From the NCBI GenBank assembly GCA_964405435.1, contig CAYOOD010000006.1, forward strand, positions 1 to 64,000: a stretch of DNA of 64,000 nucleotides. Reading direction: 5' to 3'. The stretch comes from DVEG01 sp964405435 (GTDB lineage: Bacteria; Cyanobacteriota; Cyanobacteriia; Cyanobacteriales; Oscillatoriaceae). The notes below the pieces were generated by a model. It had not been told where the DNA came from and searched no databases. It saw only the letters and a program-made list of their open reading frames with translations. A program made the translations under genes and the position numbers. Below, piece after piece: positions 34,752 to 42,748 of this stretch (positions are counted from its first letter, which is position 1; the number at the start of each line of letters is the position of its first letter).

Positions 34752-37700
34752 ATGATGAACACTCAAGAAGCCACTCAATTCAAACCGATCGCTTTTGTTG
34801 ATGAAAGCGCAGACAACTATCAATTTTTAGCCAGTAATTTAGCTGATTCAGCCGAAGTGATTGTCCTGCGCCGCGACGGTTCAGAACTCGCGCAGATCGG
34901 TGCAGCGATTGAAAAATATACTTCTGTTGGCGGTTTGGTTGACGCCATTCACATCTTTTCTCACGGCAGCCCGGGACAGTTGCAACTCGGTTCGACAGTT
35001 GTCAATTCAGGAAATTTGCAGCAATATGCCAGGGTTTTTCAGACGTGGCGATCGCGCTTGCACGAAGGGGCAGATATTGTCCTGTATGGCTGCGAAGTAG
35101 GAGCCGGAGAAATCGGTCAGTCTTTTATCCAGCAATTGCGACAATTGACTGGGGCAGATATCGCTGCCTCTGCTGATTTAACGGGCAGTGCTGCTTTAAA
35201 AGGAAATTGGGATTTAGAAGTCACTGCCGGCGACATTCAAGCAACGCCTGTTCTTTCGCAACAGGCGCAAGCGGATTACAAGGGGATTTTGGCTGTCCTC
35301 ACCGTCACCACTGCGGCGGATAGCGGTGCCGGTTCGTTAAGAGAAGCGATCGCGGCGGCACAGTCTGGCGATACCATTCAATTTGCCGCCAGTCTTGCCA
35401 ATCAAACTATTACGCTAACGAGCGGGCAGTTAACCATTGATAAAGATATCGCGATCGACGCAGCAGCGGCCCCCAATTTAACTATTAGTGGAAATAACGC
35501 TTCTCGCGTCTTTGAGATTGTCAATACTCCCAGCTTTACTCCCGCCACCGTCACCCTGCGGAATCTGATAATTGCAAACGGGCGAGTCACGGGCACGACA
35601 GAAACCGGGGCTGGCGGGGGAATTAGAACGGCAGATCGAACAATTTTAACGGTAGAAAATTGCCAAGTAAATAATAATTTTGCCGCCTATGGAGGCGGCG
35701 GTATTTATGCGGGCTTTCGCGGACAAACGACGGTAATTAACAGTCAGTTCAACGGCAATGATGGCTCGGCGGGCAAGCAAGAACGCGGCGGAGGCGCGAT
35801 CGCCACAAAAAGTGAAGGCAGTCTCGCGGTGACTGGCAGCACGTTTGCCAATAATAAAGGGATTAATGGCGGAGCGATTAACAGCCTGCTGGGAACGCTG
35901 ACGGTGGATAGTTCCACATTCCTGAATAACGACACGACACAAGGGCTATCGGGCGCGTCAGCGAGCGGTTTGGGCGGGGCGATTTATACCGATGGGGCTT
36001 CCGGTTCCATCAGCGATAGTGTGGGGGGCACGATTACCATTCGCAACAGCCGCTTTGACGGCAATAAAGGGGCGGGTGAAGGCGGTGCCTTGTTTTTATT
36101 TACTTACGATCCCGATCTCGTTGTCGTAGACGGCTGCGCGATCGTCAACAATCAAGTGATTAAAAACACCAGCGGTAATGCTGCGGGTGGGGGGATGCGC
36201 ATCGGCAACGCCGAATACACCATCAGCAACACGACTTTTGCCAATAATATTGCCGAAACCCAGGGCGGCGGGCTGTGGTTGGGAAACTCGGCTTCGGGAA
36301 CGATTGTCAACAGTACCTTTTCTGGAAATAAGGCACAGGATGCCAGCGATAGCGGGTTGGGCGGGGCAATTACTTTTAATAATGGCTCTAATGCCACCAC
36401 AATTACAAATGCCACGTTTGCCAACAATTATGCGGGCAGTTTTGGGGGCGCTTTTTGGGGCGGGGGACTGAATGTAAATCTCGTCAATACCCTTGTTGCC
36501 AACAATACGGCGGGCAATCCGTTTAATAAAAATCAACAGACTGGGGCTCTATTCAGCGACGGGGGCGGAAATCTGCAATGGCCGGCGAAAAACCCCAATG
36601 ATTCCACAGATGTGAACGTAACCGCCTCAGTGGCGATCGCCGATCCTTTACTCGCGCCGCTGGCTGACAATGGCGGCGGCATTCTGACGCACGCACTCCT
36701 ACCCGGAAGTCCTGCGATCGATAGCGGCACGAATTCGGGGGCTCCCGCCACCGATCAGCGCGGCGTCACCCGTCCCGAAGACGGCGATAAAAACGGCACT
36801 GCTACGGTGGATGTCGGGGCTTATGAATTTGCCCCAGATCGCCCGGAAATAGAAGTTCTAGACGACGCGATCGCGATTCCAGATAACGCGACTGTTGCTA
36901 TTAATTTTGACAGCACCGCTGTTGGCACTCCGATTAGCAAAACTTTTACTATTAAAAATCCCGGAACTGCCGAGCTAACCCTGAGCAATCTGCAATTGCC
37001 GGCAGGTTTTTCTCTCGCCGGCACGCTGCCCGCAACCGTGCCCGCAGGGGGACAAGCCACCTTCACTGTTACTCTCAATGCCGATGTAGAAGGCACGTTC
37101 GCGGGTGAGATTTCCTTCAATACCAACGACAGTGACGAAAATCCTTACAATTTTCCGATCGCCGGAATTGTTGGCGCTGGCACGGGTGCAGAGGCGAGTT
37201 GTATTTGCGATCGCTTTCCCACTCCCGAGATCGGCACGAATACCGCCATTCCCGATAGTACAACCGAAATTCGCAACGGCACCTCTGGCAGCGATACCCT
37301 CACCGGAACTGTAGCGTCCGAAACTTTTTTCGGGTTGGAAGGCGGCGATACGGTTACGGGTTTTGAGGGTAACGACATCCTCAACGGCGGCGACGGCAGC
37401 GATCTGCTTTATGGTAATAGGGGCAGTGATTTAATCGACGCAGGTGCGGGCGACGATACCATTTTCGCCGGCCAAGAAAACGACGCGATCGCCGCAGGTG
37501 CAGGCAACGATATTATTGCCGGCGAACTGGGCAGCGATACCATCACCGGCACCGATGGCAGTGACCTTTTATATGGCAATGTCGGCACTGATTTTATTGA
37601 CGGCGGAGAGGGCAACGATACGATTTTTGGCGGCAAAGATGACGACATCCTCAAAGGAGCAGCAGGCAACAATATTGTCGCGGGAGATATTGGCAGCGAC

Positions 37701-38516
37701 ACCGTTTGTGGCGGCGATGACGGCGATTCCCTCTACGGCAATGACGGGAATGATTTGCTCGATGGGTGCCCCGGAGACGATTTCCTTTTTGGCGGGCAGC
37801 AAAATGATACCCTAATCGGCAATATCGGCACAGACAATCTCTCAGGAGATTTGGGCGATGACGTGCTTTTCGGCAATGGGGGTGCTGATATTCTCGACGG
37901 TGGAGAGGGCAGCGATACCCTCTCGGGCGGGCAGCAAAACGATACCCTCCAGGGCAGTGCCGGCGCAGACAGCCTCAAGGGCGAATTGGGAGATGATTTA
38001 CTTTTCGGCAATGGGGGTGCTGATATTCTCGACGGTGGAGAGGGCAGCGATACTTTTTTTGGCGGCGAAGAGAATGATATTATGGCGGGCTATGCTGGCA
38101 CGGATAGCCTCGCAGGGGAAGCGGGCGATGATTTGCTTTACGGGAATGTCAGCAGCGATACGCTCGACGGTGGAGAGGGCAGCGATACTCTTTTTGGCGG
38201 TAAAGACGGCGATATTCTCGCCGGTGGGATTGGCGATGATTTCTTGTTTGGAGATTTTGGCTCTGACAGCCTCGCGGGCGGGGAAGGGCGCGATCGCTTT
38301 GTTTTGTCGGCGTCGAGCGGCATCGATGTCATTGCCGATTTTACAGATGGCACTGATTTATTGGGATTAACGGGGGGTTTGACGTTTGCTCAACTGGCGA
38401 TTTCTCAGGGGGTTGGGGCTGCCGAAATTCGACTGGCTAGCACTGACGCGCTGTTAGTCTCTTTAACTGGCGTTGCTGTTGCTGCAATTGAAGCGAGCGA
38501 TTTTGTCGCGATTTGA
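34752..38516 (+). CDS. DUF4347, beta-helix and RTX calcium-binding protein
   Basis: 1254 residues, acidic and low in Cys. Domains: DUF4347 (about 12-175; IHIFSHGSPGQLQLG, VLYGCEVGAGEIG), a SLREAI motif then a right-handed beta-helix (about 190-700) made of NNxA/GGG repeats, a choice-of-anchor-like beta domain (about 710-810), and RTX nonapeptide repeats of GGxGxDxL type from about 860 to 1200. It ends with a secretion-type tail (DFTDGTDLLGLTGGLTF, then IEASDFVAI). No signal peptide is present, which fits export of RTX proteins by a type I system. It is probably a surface or extracellular, calcium-binding adhesin. No type I exporter is adjacent. Confidence 0.9.
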   Translation: MMNTQEATQFKPIAFVDESADNYQFLASNLADSAEVIVLRRDGSELAQIGAAIEKYTSVGGLVDAIHIFSHGSPGQLQLGSTVVNSGNLQQYARVFQTWRSRLHEGADIVLYGCEVGAGEIGQSFIQQLRQLTGADIAASADLTGSAALKGNWDLEVTAGDIQATPVLSQQAQADYKGILAVLTVTTAADSGAGSLREAIAAAQSGDTIQFAASLANQTITLTSGQLTIDKDIAIDAAAAPNLTISGNNASRVFEIVNTPSFTPATVTLRNLIIANGRVTGTTETGAGGGIRTADRTILTVENCQVNNNFAAYGGGGIYAGFRGQTTVINSQFNGNDGSAGKQERGGGAIATKSEGSLAVTGSTFANNKGINGGAINSLLGTLTVDSSTFLNNDTTQGLSGASASGLGGAIYTDGASGSISDSVGGTITIRNSRFDGNKGAGEGGALFLFTYDPDLVVVDGCAIVNNQVIKNTSGNAAGGGMRIGNAEYTISNTTFANNIAETQGGGLWLGNSASGTIVNSTFSGNKAQDASDSGLGGAITFNNGSNATTITNATFANNYAGSFGGAFWGGGLNVNLVNTLVANNTAGNPFNKNQQTGALFSDGGGNLQWPAKNPNDSTDVNVTASVAIADPLLAPLADNGGGILTHALLPGSPAIDSGTNSGAPATDQRGVTRPEDGDKNGTATVDVGAYEFAPDRPEIEVLDDAIAIPDNATVAINFDSTAVGTPISKTFTIKNPGTAELTLSNLQLPAGFSLAGTLPATVPAGGQATFTVTLNADVEGTFAGEISFNTNDSDENPYNFPIAGIVGAGTGAEASCICDRFPTPEIGTNTAIPDSTTEIRNGTSGSDTLTGTVASETFFGLEGGDTVTGFEGNDILNGGDGSDLLYGNRGSDLIDAGAGDDTIFAGQENDAIAAGAGNDIIAGELGSDTITGTDGSDLLYGNVGTDFIDGGEGNDTIFGGKDDDILKGAAGNNIVAGDIGSDTVCGGDDGDSLYGNDGNDLLDGCPGDDFLFGGQQNDTLIGNIGTDNLSGDLGDDVLFGNGGADILDGGEGSDTLSGGQQNDTLQGSAGADSLKGELGDDLLFGNGGADILDGGEGSDTFFGGEENDIMAGYAGTDSLAGEAGDDLLYGNVSSDTLDGGEGSDTLFGGKDGDILAGGIGDDFLFGDFGSDSLAGGEGRDRFVLSASSGIDVIADFTDGTDLLGLTGGLTFAQLAISQGVGAAEIRLASTDALLVSLTGVAVAAIEASDFVAI

Positions 38517-38524
38517 TGCTGATA

Positions 38525-38555
38525 GAAACCCGGTTTGCTTGAGAAACCGGGTTTC
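38525..38555. repeat. AACCGGG-family hairpin after RTX gene
   Basis: Arms GAAACCCGGTTT and AAACCGGGTTTC, 9 bases after the stop codon. It may act as terminator for the RTX gene. Same family as 25861-25889, 32606-32636 and 63598-63628. Confidence 0.65.
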
Positions 38556-38624
38556 TTCCCGACTCCACTGAGGAAAATCTCCCTCCCTTTTTCACTACTT
38601 TTTCTTACTTTCTCACTCTTCTTT

Positions 38625-38667
38625 CACTCAGCACTCAGCACTCAACACTCAGCACTCAGCACTCAAT
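38625..38667. repeat. Heptamer tandem repeats (STRR type)
   Basis: Five to six copies of CACTCAG-like heptamers, identical in type to 966-1045. Confidence 0.8.
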
Positions 38668-38671
38668 TGAT

Positions 38672-38706
38672 GAAGCCCCGTAGCGCTGACCTTGCTACAG
38701 GGCTTC
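38672..38706 (-). terminator. 13-bp hairpin ending the tRNA-like locus
   Basis: On the minus strand, arms GAAGCCCTGTAGC and GCTACGGGGCTTC pair along all 13 positions (one G-U) with a 9-nt loop. It lies about 55 bases past the 5' half of the permuted tRNA-Ala and probably ends the transcript. There is no T-run. Confidence 0.55.
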
Positions 38707-38761
38707 GTTTTACTGCCCATTTGCGCACGCCATCCCATTTAAGTCTCGGGCTCGATATTAA

Positions 38762-38842
38762 AACGTCGCGCTCTGCCTATTGAGCTACCGCCCCGAGTTT
38801 GGTGGAGCGGGCTGGATATGAGCCAGCAACCTCGACGTTGCA
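38762..38842 (-). tRNA. Circularly permuted tRNA-Ala(UGC)-like gene
   Basis: Read on the minus strand, the 3' half (38842-38800, positions 34-76) comes first and the 5' half (38794-38762, positions 1-33) follows after the 5-nt linker AACTC. Reassembled they give exactly 76 nt. The acceptor stem is GGGGCGG/CCGCTCC with G3:U70, the alanine identity pair. The D stem is GCTC/GAGC, the anticodon stem CGACG/CGTCG, the loop TTTGCAA (anticodon UGC) and the T stem GCTGG/CCAGC, with CCA encoded. The outer flanks can pair further (CCCG-a-GAC, 38750-38743, with GTCCGGG, 38853-38847). The T-loop is odd (CTCATAT, lacking T54 and A58). Whether it is processed into a working tRNA is unknown. Confidence 0.6.
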
Positions 38843-38876
38843 TTATCCCGGACGGTTGTTAGGCGATCGGCAGTGA

Positions 38877-38906
38877 ATGCTCAGCTTAGAGTAATAGCTT
38901 GAGCAT
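38877..38906 (-). other. Hairpin between the two tRNA-like units
   Basis: On the minus strand ATGCTC-a-AGCT pairs with AGCTGAGCAT, 10 bp with one bulged A. It overlaps the anticodon-like stem of the upstream tRNA-like unit, so the two structures would exclude each other. Confidence 0.55.
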
Positions 38907-38984
38907 CGTGGTGTACGGGACGCTGCCTCTACCTCATTGGGCTACCTCGCCATGACGAGGGCAGGATTTGAACCTGCACTGTGA
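38903..38984 (-). ncRNA. Second permuted tRNA-like unit
   Basis: The 3' part (T stem GCAGG/CCTGC with canonical loop TTCAAAT, acceptor CCTCGTC, then A) ends at 38953. One base later the 5' part begins with GGCGAGG, which pairs with that acceptor (one G-U), then TA and a D-arm-like segment. An anticodon-like stem, GCGTC (38923-38919) with GATGC (38907-38903), sits in the right place, but its loop is 11 nt instead of 7. The anticodon cannot be assigned. It may be a degenerate tRNA or a tRNA-like domain of a longer RNA. CCA is not encoded. Confidence 0.45.
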
Positions 38985-39069
38985 CGCCTGTACGGTTTAG
39001 GTTAAAGTTTGAGTTTGAGTTTGTACTCTATTTACAGATTAAACTAAACTCAAAAAAAAAGCAAGCGAT

Positions 39070-39801
39070 TTAGCCGAATAAATATTGAAAAATTCTCTGG
39101 CCCACTCTTTGTTCTTCGACTTCCGAGTTATTGGCTTCCTCGCGGGCAAACTTAACAGCTTGCTGCAGTTTTTCCAGGCGATCGAGCAATTCATTGACGC
39201 GCCGCGCGGGCAGAGCGCCGGAGAATTTCACCGTCCGCCAGTATCCGATCGTGATGTCTTCGTAGTAAACTTCTACTTGGGCGGGGTGGTGTTCCGTCGC
39301 CTCAGCCTTGACGTGGTTGCGCGGCATTTTGAAAGTTTTCAAGCTTTGCGTCGGCTCGGTTGCCCAGGAGTCTGTAGAGGGATCGAGCGTCCACGTTTCC
39401 GAGGCATCTAGAACGGGCAGTTTTTTGATGAAAGCTTGCAAGTCTACTAATTGCTTTTCGAGAAATAGCAGGTAGCTGACGGGGGCTTGGGTTAATAAAG
39501 TTTGACCGTCTACGACGACATCGGCGCGAGCGCGGCAATTCGTCCAGTCTTTGGTGGCGGTTACGTCGAAAAGTTTGGTTAAAATTTCGCTCGTTTGGCG
39601 AATGATCTCCTCGGCTTTGACTTGCACCTTGGTGGATTCGGGCGGCAATTGCTCGCCCTCCTCGTCTTTGGGACGGTAGGTGCGCGAGATGCCGGCAAAT
39701 AGGGCTGGCTTTTGCAGCGATTTCTGCGCCTCGGCTAGTTCTTGAACTGACCGGCTTTTGATGCTTTTCTCAATGGCAATAATTTGGTTTAGGCGGGCCA
39801 T
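39070..39801 (-). CDS. Conserved protein of unknown function next to tRNA-like RNA
   Basis: 243 residues, soluble and charged, ATG at 39801. It has an N-terminal helix (MARLNQIIAIEKSIKSRS), then QKPALFAGISRTYRPKDEEG and TATKDWTNCRARADVVVDG, a middle helix (YLLFLEKQLVDLQAFIKKL), then VPRN-like MPRNHVKAEATEHHPAQVEVY, and a C-terminal helix (RVNELLDRLEKLQQAVKF). From memory, nearly identical proteins occur in actinobacteria (possibly DUF7873), an unusual degree of conservation for an unknown; I cannot verify the name. It lies upstream of, and on the same strand as, the permuted tRNA-like sequences. The stop codon is followed by nine Ts on the minus strand. Confidence 0.88.
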   Translation of the reverse strand: MARLNQIIAIEKSIKSRSVQELAEAQKSLQKPALFAGISRTYRPKDEEGEQLPPESTKVQVKAEEIIRQTSEILTKLFDVTATKDWTNCRARADVVVDGQTLLTQAPVSYLLFLEKQLVDLQAFIKKLPVLDASETWTLDPSTDSWATEPTQSLKTFKMPRNHVKAEATEHHPAQVEVYYEDITIGYWRTVKFSGALPARRVNELLDRLEKLQQAVKFAREEANNSEVEEQRVGQRIFQYLFG

Positions 39802-40026
39802 TTTTCATTGCTTCTCAATGAGCGGGTGATAATTGTAGTATTGTAATGCTACATTTAACGGCTGTCAAGCGATCGCTCCCCCCTCCTGACAAGTATAGGT
39901 TTTTTATAGATATGAGCGAGGCAGCTCCCGGAAATCGCTGAAACCCTTGGATTTTCATTTTCCCCCTCTCCCCCTCTCCCCCTCTCCCACTCTCTTCCTC
40001 AACCTTAACAAGCTTCGTGCAGCAGC

Positions 40027-40494
40027 TTATCTCCGAGTCACCTCTGCAGTAAAGCCCATGCGAGCGGCTGCTTTGACGAGCTTATTGGCGTTTTGTTCGG
40101 TTGAGACTTCGACTTGCCAGCCGCTAACGGTGGTTGTTCGGCTATTGTTGCTGAGCTGCCAAGTACACCGGCGGGCAGTCGCCATCCCGGGAACTTCTGC
40201 CACTAAAGCGCGGACTAGGTAGTTTTGCTGCTGTATCGGTTGATTGTCTATCTGTCCGATGCGCACGCCCCAAGAATTCGTCTCGATGGGGCGAGGGCAG
40301 GGCAGCAAAAATTCTGTTGTTTGGCTGATTCCGGGCTGGGGTACAGTAAAGAGCGCGCTGCCCGCTGCGAGGGCAAGAAGGCAAAAGGCTTTCGGGTTTA
40401 ATATTGCGTTTTTTTTGCAATTTTGCCCGATGTTGAACAGTGCCAAACCGATTGTATCTTCGAGTCGGAACATATTTCCTCGCGATCGCGGCAT
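40027..40494 (-). CDS. Exported hypothetical protein
   Basis: Up to 155 residues; the true start may be the Met at 40473. A signal-like hydrophobic segment (AFCLLALAAGSALFTVPQPG) ends near GISQTTEF. The mature domain of about 95 residues contains two Cys (LLPCPRPIET, RRCTWQLSNN) that could form a disulphide, and ends with a strand-helix unit (WQVEVSTEQNANKLVKAAARMGF) resembling a SPOR-like or BON-like fold. Role unknown. It is divergent from egtC; the two starts are about 100 bases apart. Confidence 0.75.
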   Translation of the reverse strand: MPRSRGNMFRLEDTIGLALFNIGQNCKKNAILNPKAFCLLALAAGSALFTVPQPGISQTTEFLLPCPRPIETNSWGVRIGQIDNQPIQQQNYLVRALVAEVPGMATARRCTWQLSNNSRTTTVSGWQVEVSTEQNANKLVKAAARMGFTAEVTRR

Positions 40495-40596
40495 AATTTT
40501 TCAGTTTTACTCTCTCCCCCTCTCCCGCTCCCCGATCGCAGCCACCTGACCGATAGCGCAATACAATGCTACAGAATTGCCAATAAATATCCCAGC

Positions 40597-41385
40597 ATGT
40601 GTCGCTTACTCGGCTACCTTGGCCCTCCCGTCCTGCTCGACTGTCTCCTGTACAAGCCGGAACACTCCCTGATCGTACAGAGCTACCAACCCCGCGAGAT
40701 GACTGCCGGTTTGCTGAATGCCGACGGATTCGGCGTCGGTTGGTATCACGCGCAGCGGGAAACTGACCCCTTTACTTACAAGAATACACTGCCCATCTGG
40801 AACGATATCAACCTTCCCCAGCTCAGCCGCTATGTCGAGTCGGGGTGCGTGGTGGCGAATGTGCGCAGCGCCACGCCCGGGCTGGCGGTGGATTTGAACA
40901 ACTGCCAGCCGTTCCGGTACGGTGAAATTTTGGGCATCCACAACGGCTATATCGAAAATTTCCGCTCCAGCCTCTACAAACCCCTGCGATCGCGCTTGAA
41001 CGACAACGCCTACCAGCTCATCAGCGGCACCACCGATTCCGAACATATCTTTGCGCTGGTAATGCACGAATTAGCCGCTGCTCCACAGCGATCGCTCGCC
41101 GCTGCCACCCGCGCCGCCCTCCGCACCCTCGCCGACTTGGCAGCCTCCCATCAAGTCGCCGTCTCAGCCAACCTCATCCTCACAGACGGACGCCAGCTTG
41201 TTGCCACGCGCTTTGCCGCCCGGGCTGCCGTCCCCTCGCTCTACTGGCTGCGCGACGATCCCAGCTTACCTTCCGCCGCACTCATCGCCTCCGAGCCCTT
41301 ATTCCCGGGCAACTGGAATCGCTGCCCAGAAAATAGCCTTCTCACCGTTGGAGAGAACCTTGAGCTTGACATCTACCCCCTCTAA
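40597..41385 (+). CDS. egtC: Class II glutamine amidotransferase, EgtC-like
   Basis: 262 residues from ATG 40597. The nucleophilic Cys follows the initiator Met (MCRLLGYLGPP), as in class II (Ntn) amidotransferases. Family motifs are NADGFGVGWY, PIWNDINLPQL, VRSATPGL and PFRYGEILGIHNGYIENF, then GTTDSEHIFAL. In ergothioneine synthesis EgtC removes the glutamyl group from gamma-glutamyl-hercynylcysteine sulfoxide. It overlaps the egtB start by about 20 bases, and egtD follows, so the three form one operon. Confidence 0.9.
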   Translation: MCRLLGYLGPPVLLDCLLYKPEHSLIVQSYQPREMTAGLLNADGFGVGWYHAQRETDPFTYKNTLPIWNDINLPQLSRYVESGCVVANVRSATPGLAVDLNNCQPFRYGEILGIHNGYIENFRSSLYKPLRSRLNDNAYQLISGTTDSEHIFALVMHELAAAPQRSLAAATRAALRTLADLAASHQVAVSANLILTDGRQLVATRFAARAAVPSLYWLRDDPSLPSAALIASEPLFPGNWNRCPENSLLTVGENLELDIYPL

Positions 41386-42610
41386 AGACGCCATCCGCAC
41401 TGCCCTGCAGCAGTGCCGCACCGGCACCCTCAACCTCTTTGAAGGAATAGACGACGCCACGTTCTGCCGCCAAGCCCATCCCGACTTCAGCCCCGCAGGC
41501 TGGCACTTGGGGCACATTGGCTACACCGAGGCACTGTGGCTGCTAGAACGCAGCGCCCAATATCCACCCCTCTTTCTCCAATATCGCCAACTCTACGCAG
41601 CCGACGGCTTGCCGAAAACAGAACGGGTGAAGCTGCCAACCCTAGCTCAGACGCGCGAACAACTCGCAACAGTCCGAGAAAAAGTCTTGAACTATCTCGA
41701 AATCGCGCCGCTACACGAGCAAGAAAGGCTCTGGCACTTTATCCTCCAGCACGAAAGCCAGCACGGCGAAACGATCGCCTTTGTGCTGCACCTCCAACAC
41801 TGGAAGCCTAAAAACTTCCCAAACATCCCCAAATCCCCCAATCCCGGCTCTCAACCCGCCAGCGAGATGATAGAAATCCCCGCCGGCACCTTCGAGATGG
41901 GGAGCGATGCGATTGAAGCCCTGGATAACGAGCGATCGCGCCACCGCCGCCATCTGGAAACCTACTGGATCGATCGCTACCCCGTCACCTGCGGGCAATA
42001 CCGAGCATTCATCGCCGCCGGCGGCTATGACAATCCCAAATGGTGGTGCCCCGCCGGCTGGGAATGGCTGCAAGCCAATTCGGTGACGCAGCCCCTATAT
42101 TGGACGGACGATCCCGCTCTAGACAGCCATCCCGTCTGCGGCGTCAGTTGGTACGAAGCCGACGCCTACAGCCGCTTTGTCGGCAAGCGACTGCCAACCG
42201 AGGCAGAGTGGGAAAAAGCCGCGAGCTGGGATGCCGCAACCGAAACCAAGCGCCTCTACCCGTGGGGAGAAAAACAGCCCGCGCTCCGGTGCAATCACGA
42301 CGCCGCAATCGGCGGCACCACCCCTGCCGACGCCTACCCAGAGGGCGCGAGTTTTTACGGCTGTTGCGACATGCTCGGCAATGTTTGGGAATGGACGTGC
42401 AGTTGGTTCGAGGGCTACGAAGGTTTTCAGTTCTATCCCTACCCCGGTTATTCCCAAGTGTATTTTGACGGCGAACACCGCGTATTAAAAGGCGGGAGCT
42501 GGGCAACTCGCCCGTGGGCGCTGCGCTGCAGTTTTCGCAACTGGTATCAGCCGGGAGTCCGCCAAATTCTGGCGGGGTTTCGCTGCGTCAAGAGCGAGTT
42601 TCGAGAATAA
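41366..42610 (+). CDS. egtB: Ergothioneine biosynthesis protein EgtB
   Basis: About 414 residues; a TTG at 41366 is the likely start (GGAGAG 10 bases upstream; another TTG at 41360). The N-terminal DinB_2 domain has the iron-binding histidines HLGHIGYTEALWLLE and LQHESQHGETI; the C-terminal FGE-sulfatase/formylglycine-like domain has EMGSDAIEALDNERSRH, LPTEAEWEKAA, GNVWEWTCSWF and VLKGGSWATRPWALR. It is a non-haem iron sulfoxide synthase that joins hercynine with a sulfur donor. The overlap with egtC and the downstream egtD show the operon. Confidence 0.92.
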   Translation: MTSTPSKDAIRTALQQCRTGTLNLFEGIDDATFCRQAHPDFSPAGWHLGHIGYTEALWLLERSAQYPPLFLQYRQLYAADGLPKTERVKLPTLAQTREQLATVREKVLNYLEIAPLHEQERLWHFILQHESQHGETIAFVLHLQHWKPKNFPNIPKSPNPGSQPASEMIEIPAGTFEMGSDAIEALDNERSRHRRHLETYWIDRYPVTCGQYRAFIAAGGYDNPKWWCPAGWEWLQANSVTQPLYWTDDPALDSHPVCGVSWYEADAYSRFVGKRLPTEAEWEKAASWDAATETKRLYPWGEKQPALRCNHDAAIGGTTPADAYPEGASFYGCCDMLGNVWEWTCSWFEGYEGFQFYPYPGYSQVYFDGEHRVLKGGSWATRPWALRCSFRNWYQPGVRQILAGFRCVKSEFRE

Positions 42611-42748
42611 TCTGGCGCAAAATGAGGGAATTTACGCATTTAATGTAACAATAAATCACGAAGATCCGCCCGGAACCGCAACGCTCTGTCGTGACGGGGA
42701 AAGGGAGGGATTTGTCTTTCCGCCGTTGGTTTGTCAAGCAGAGTAATA

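Noticed and set aside
36821..38011. Several minus-strand frames opposite the RTX repeats
   Set aside because: Repeat-derived shadows of the GGxGxD nonapeptides on the plus strand.
38762..38842. tmRNA (ssrA)
   Set aside because: tmRNA also has an alanine-type acceptor with G-U, but it has no anticodon stem with UGC and no normal D arm, and no tag peptide frame is present.
38741..39001. Normal, non-permuted tandem tRNA genes in this region
   Set aside because: The acceptor GGCGAGG followed by CCGCTCC would mismatch at two of seven positions, the unit at 38951-38800 would be about 150 nt, and the downstream GGGGCGG has no matching 3' half. The permuted reading pairs in both cases.
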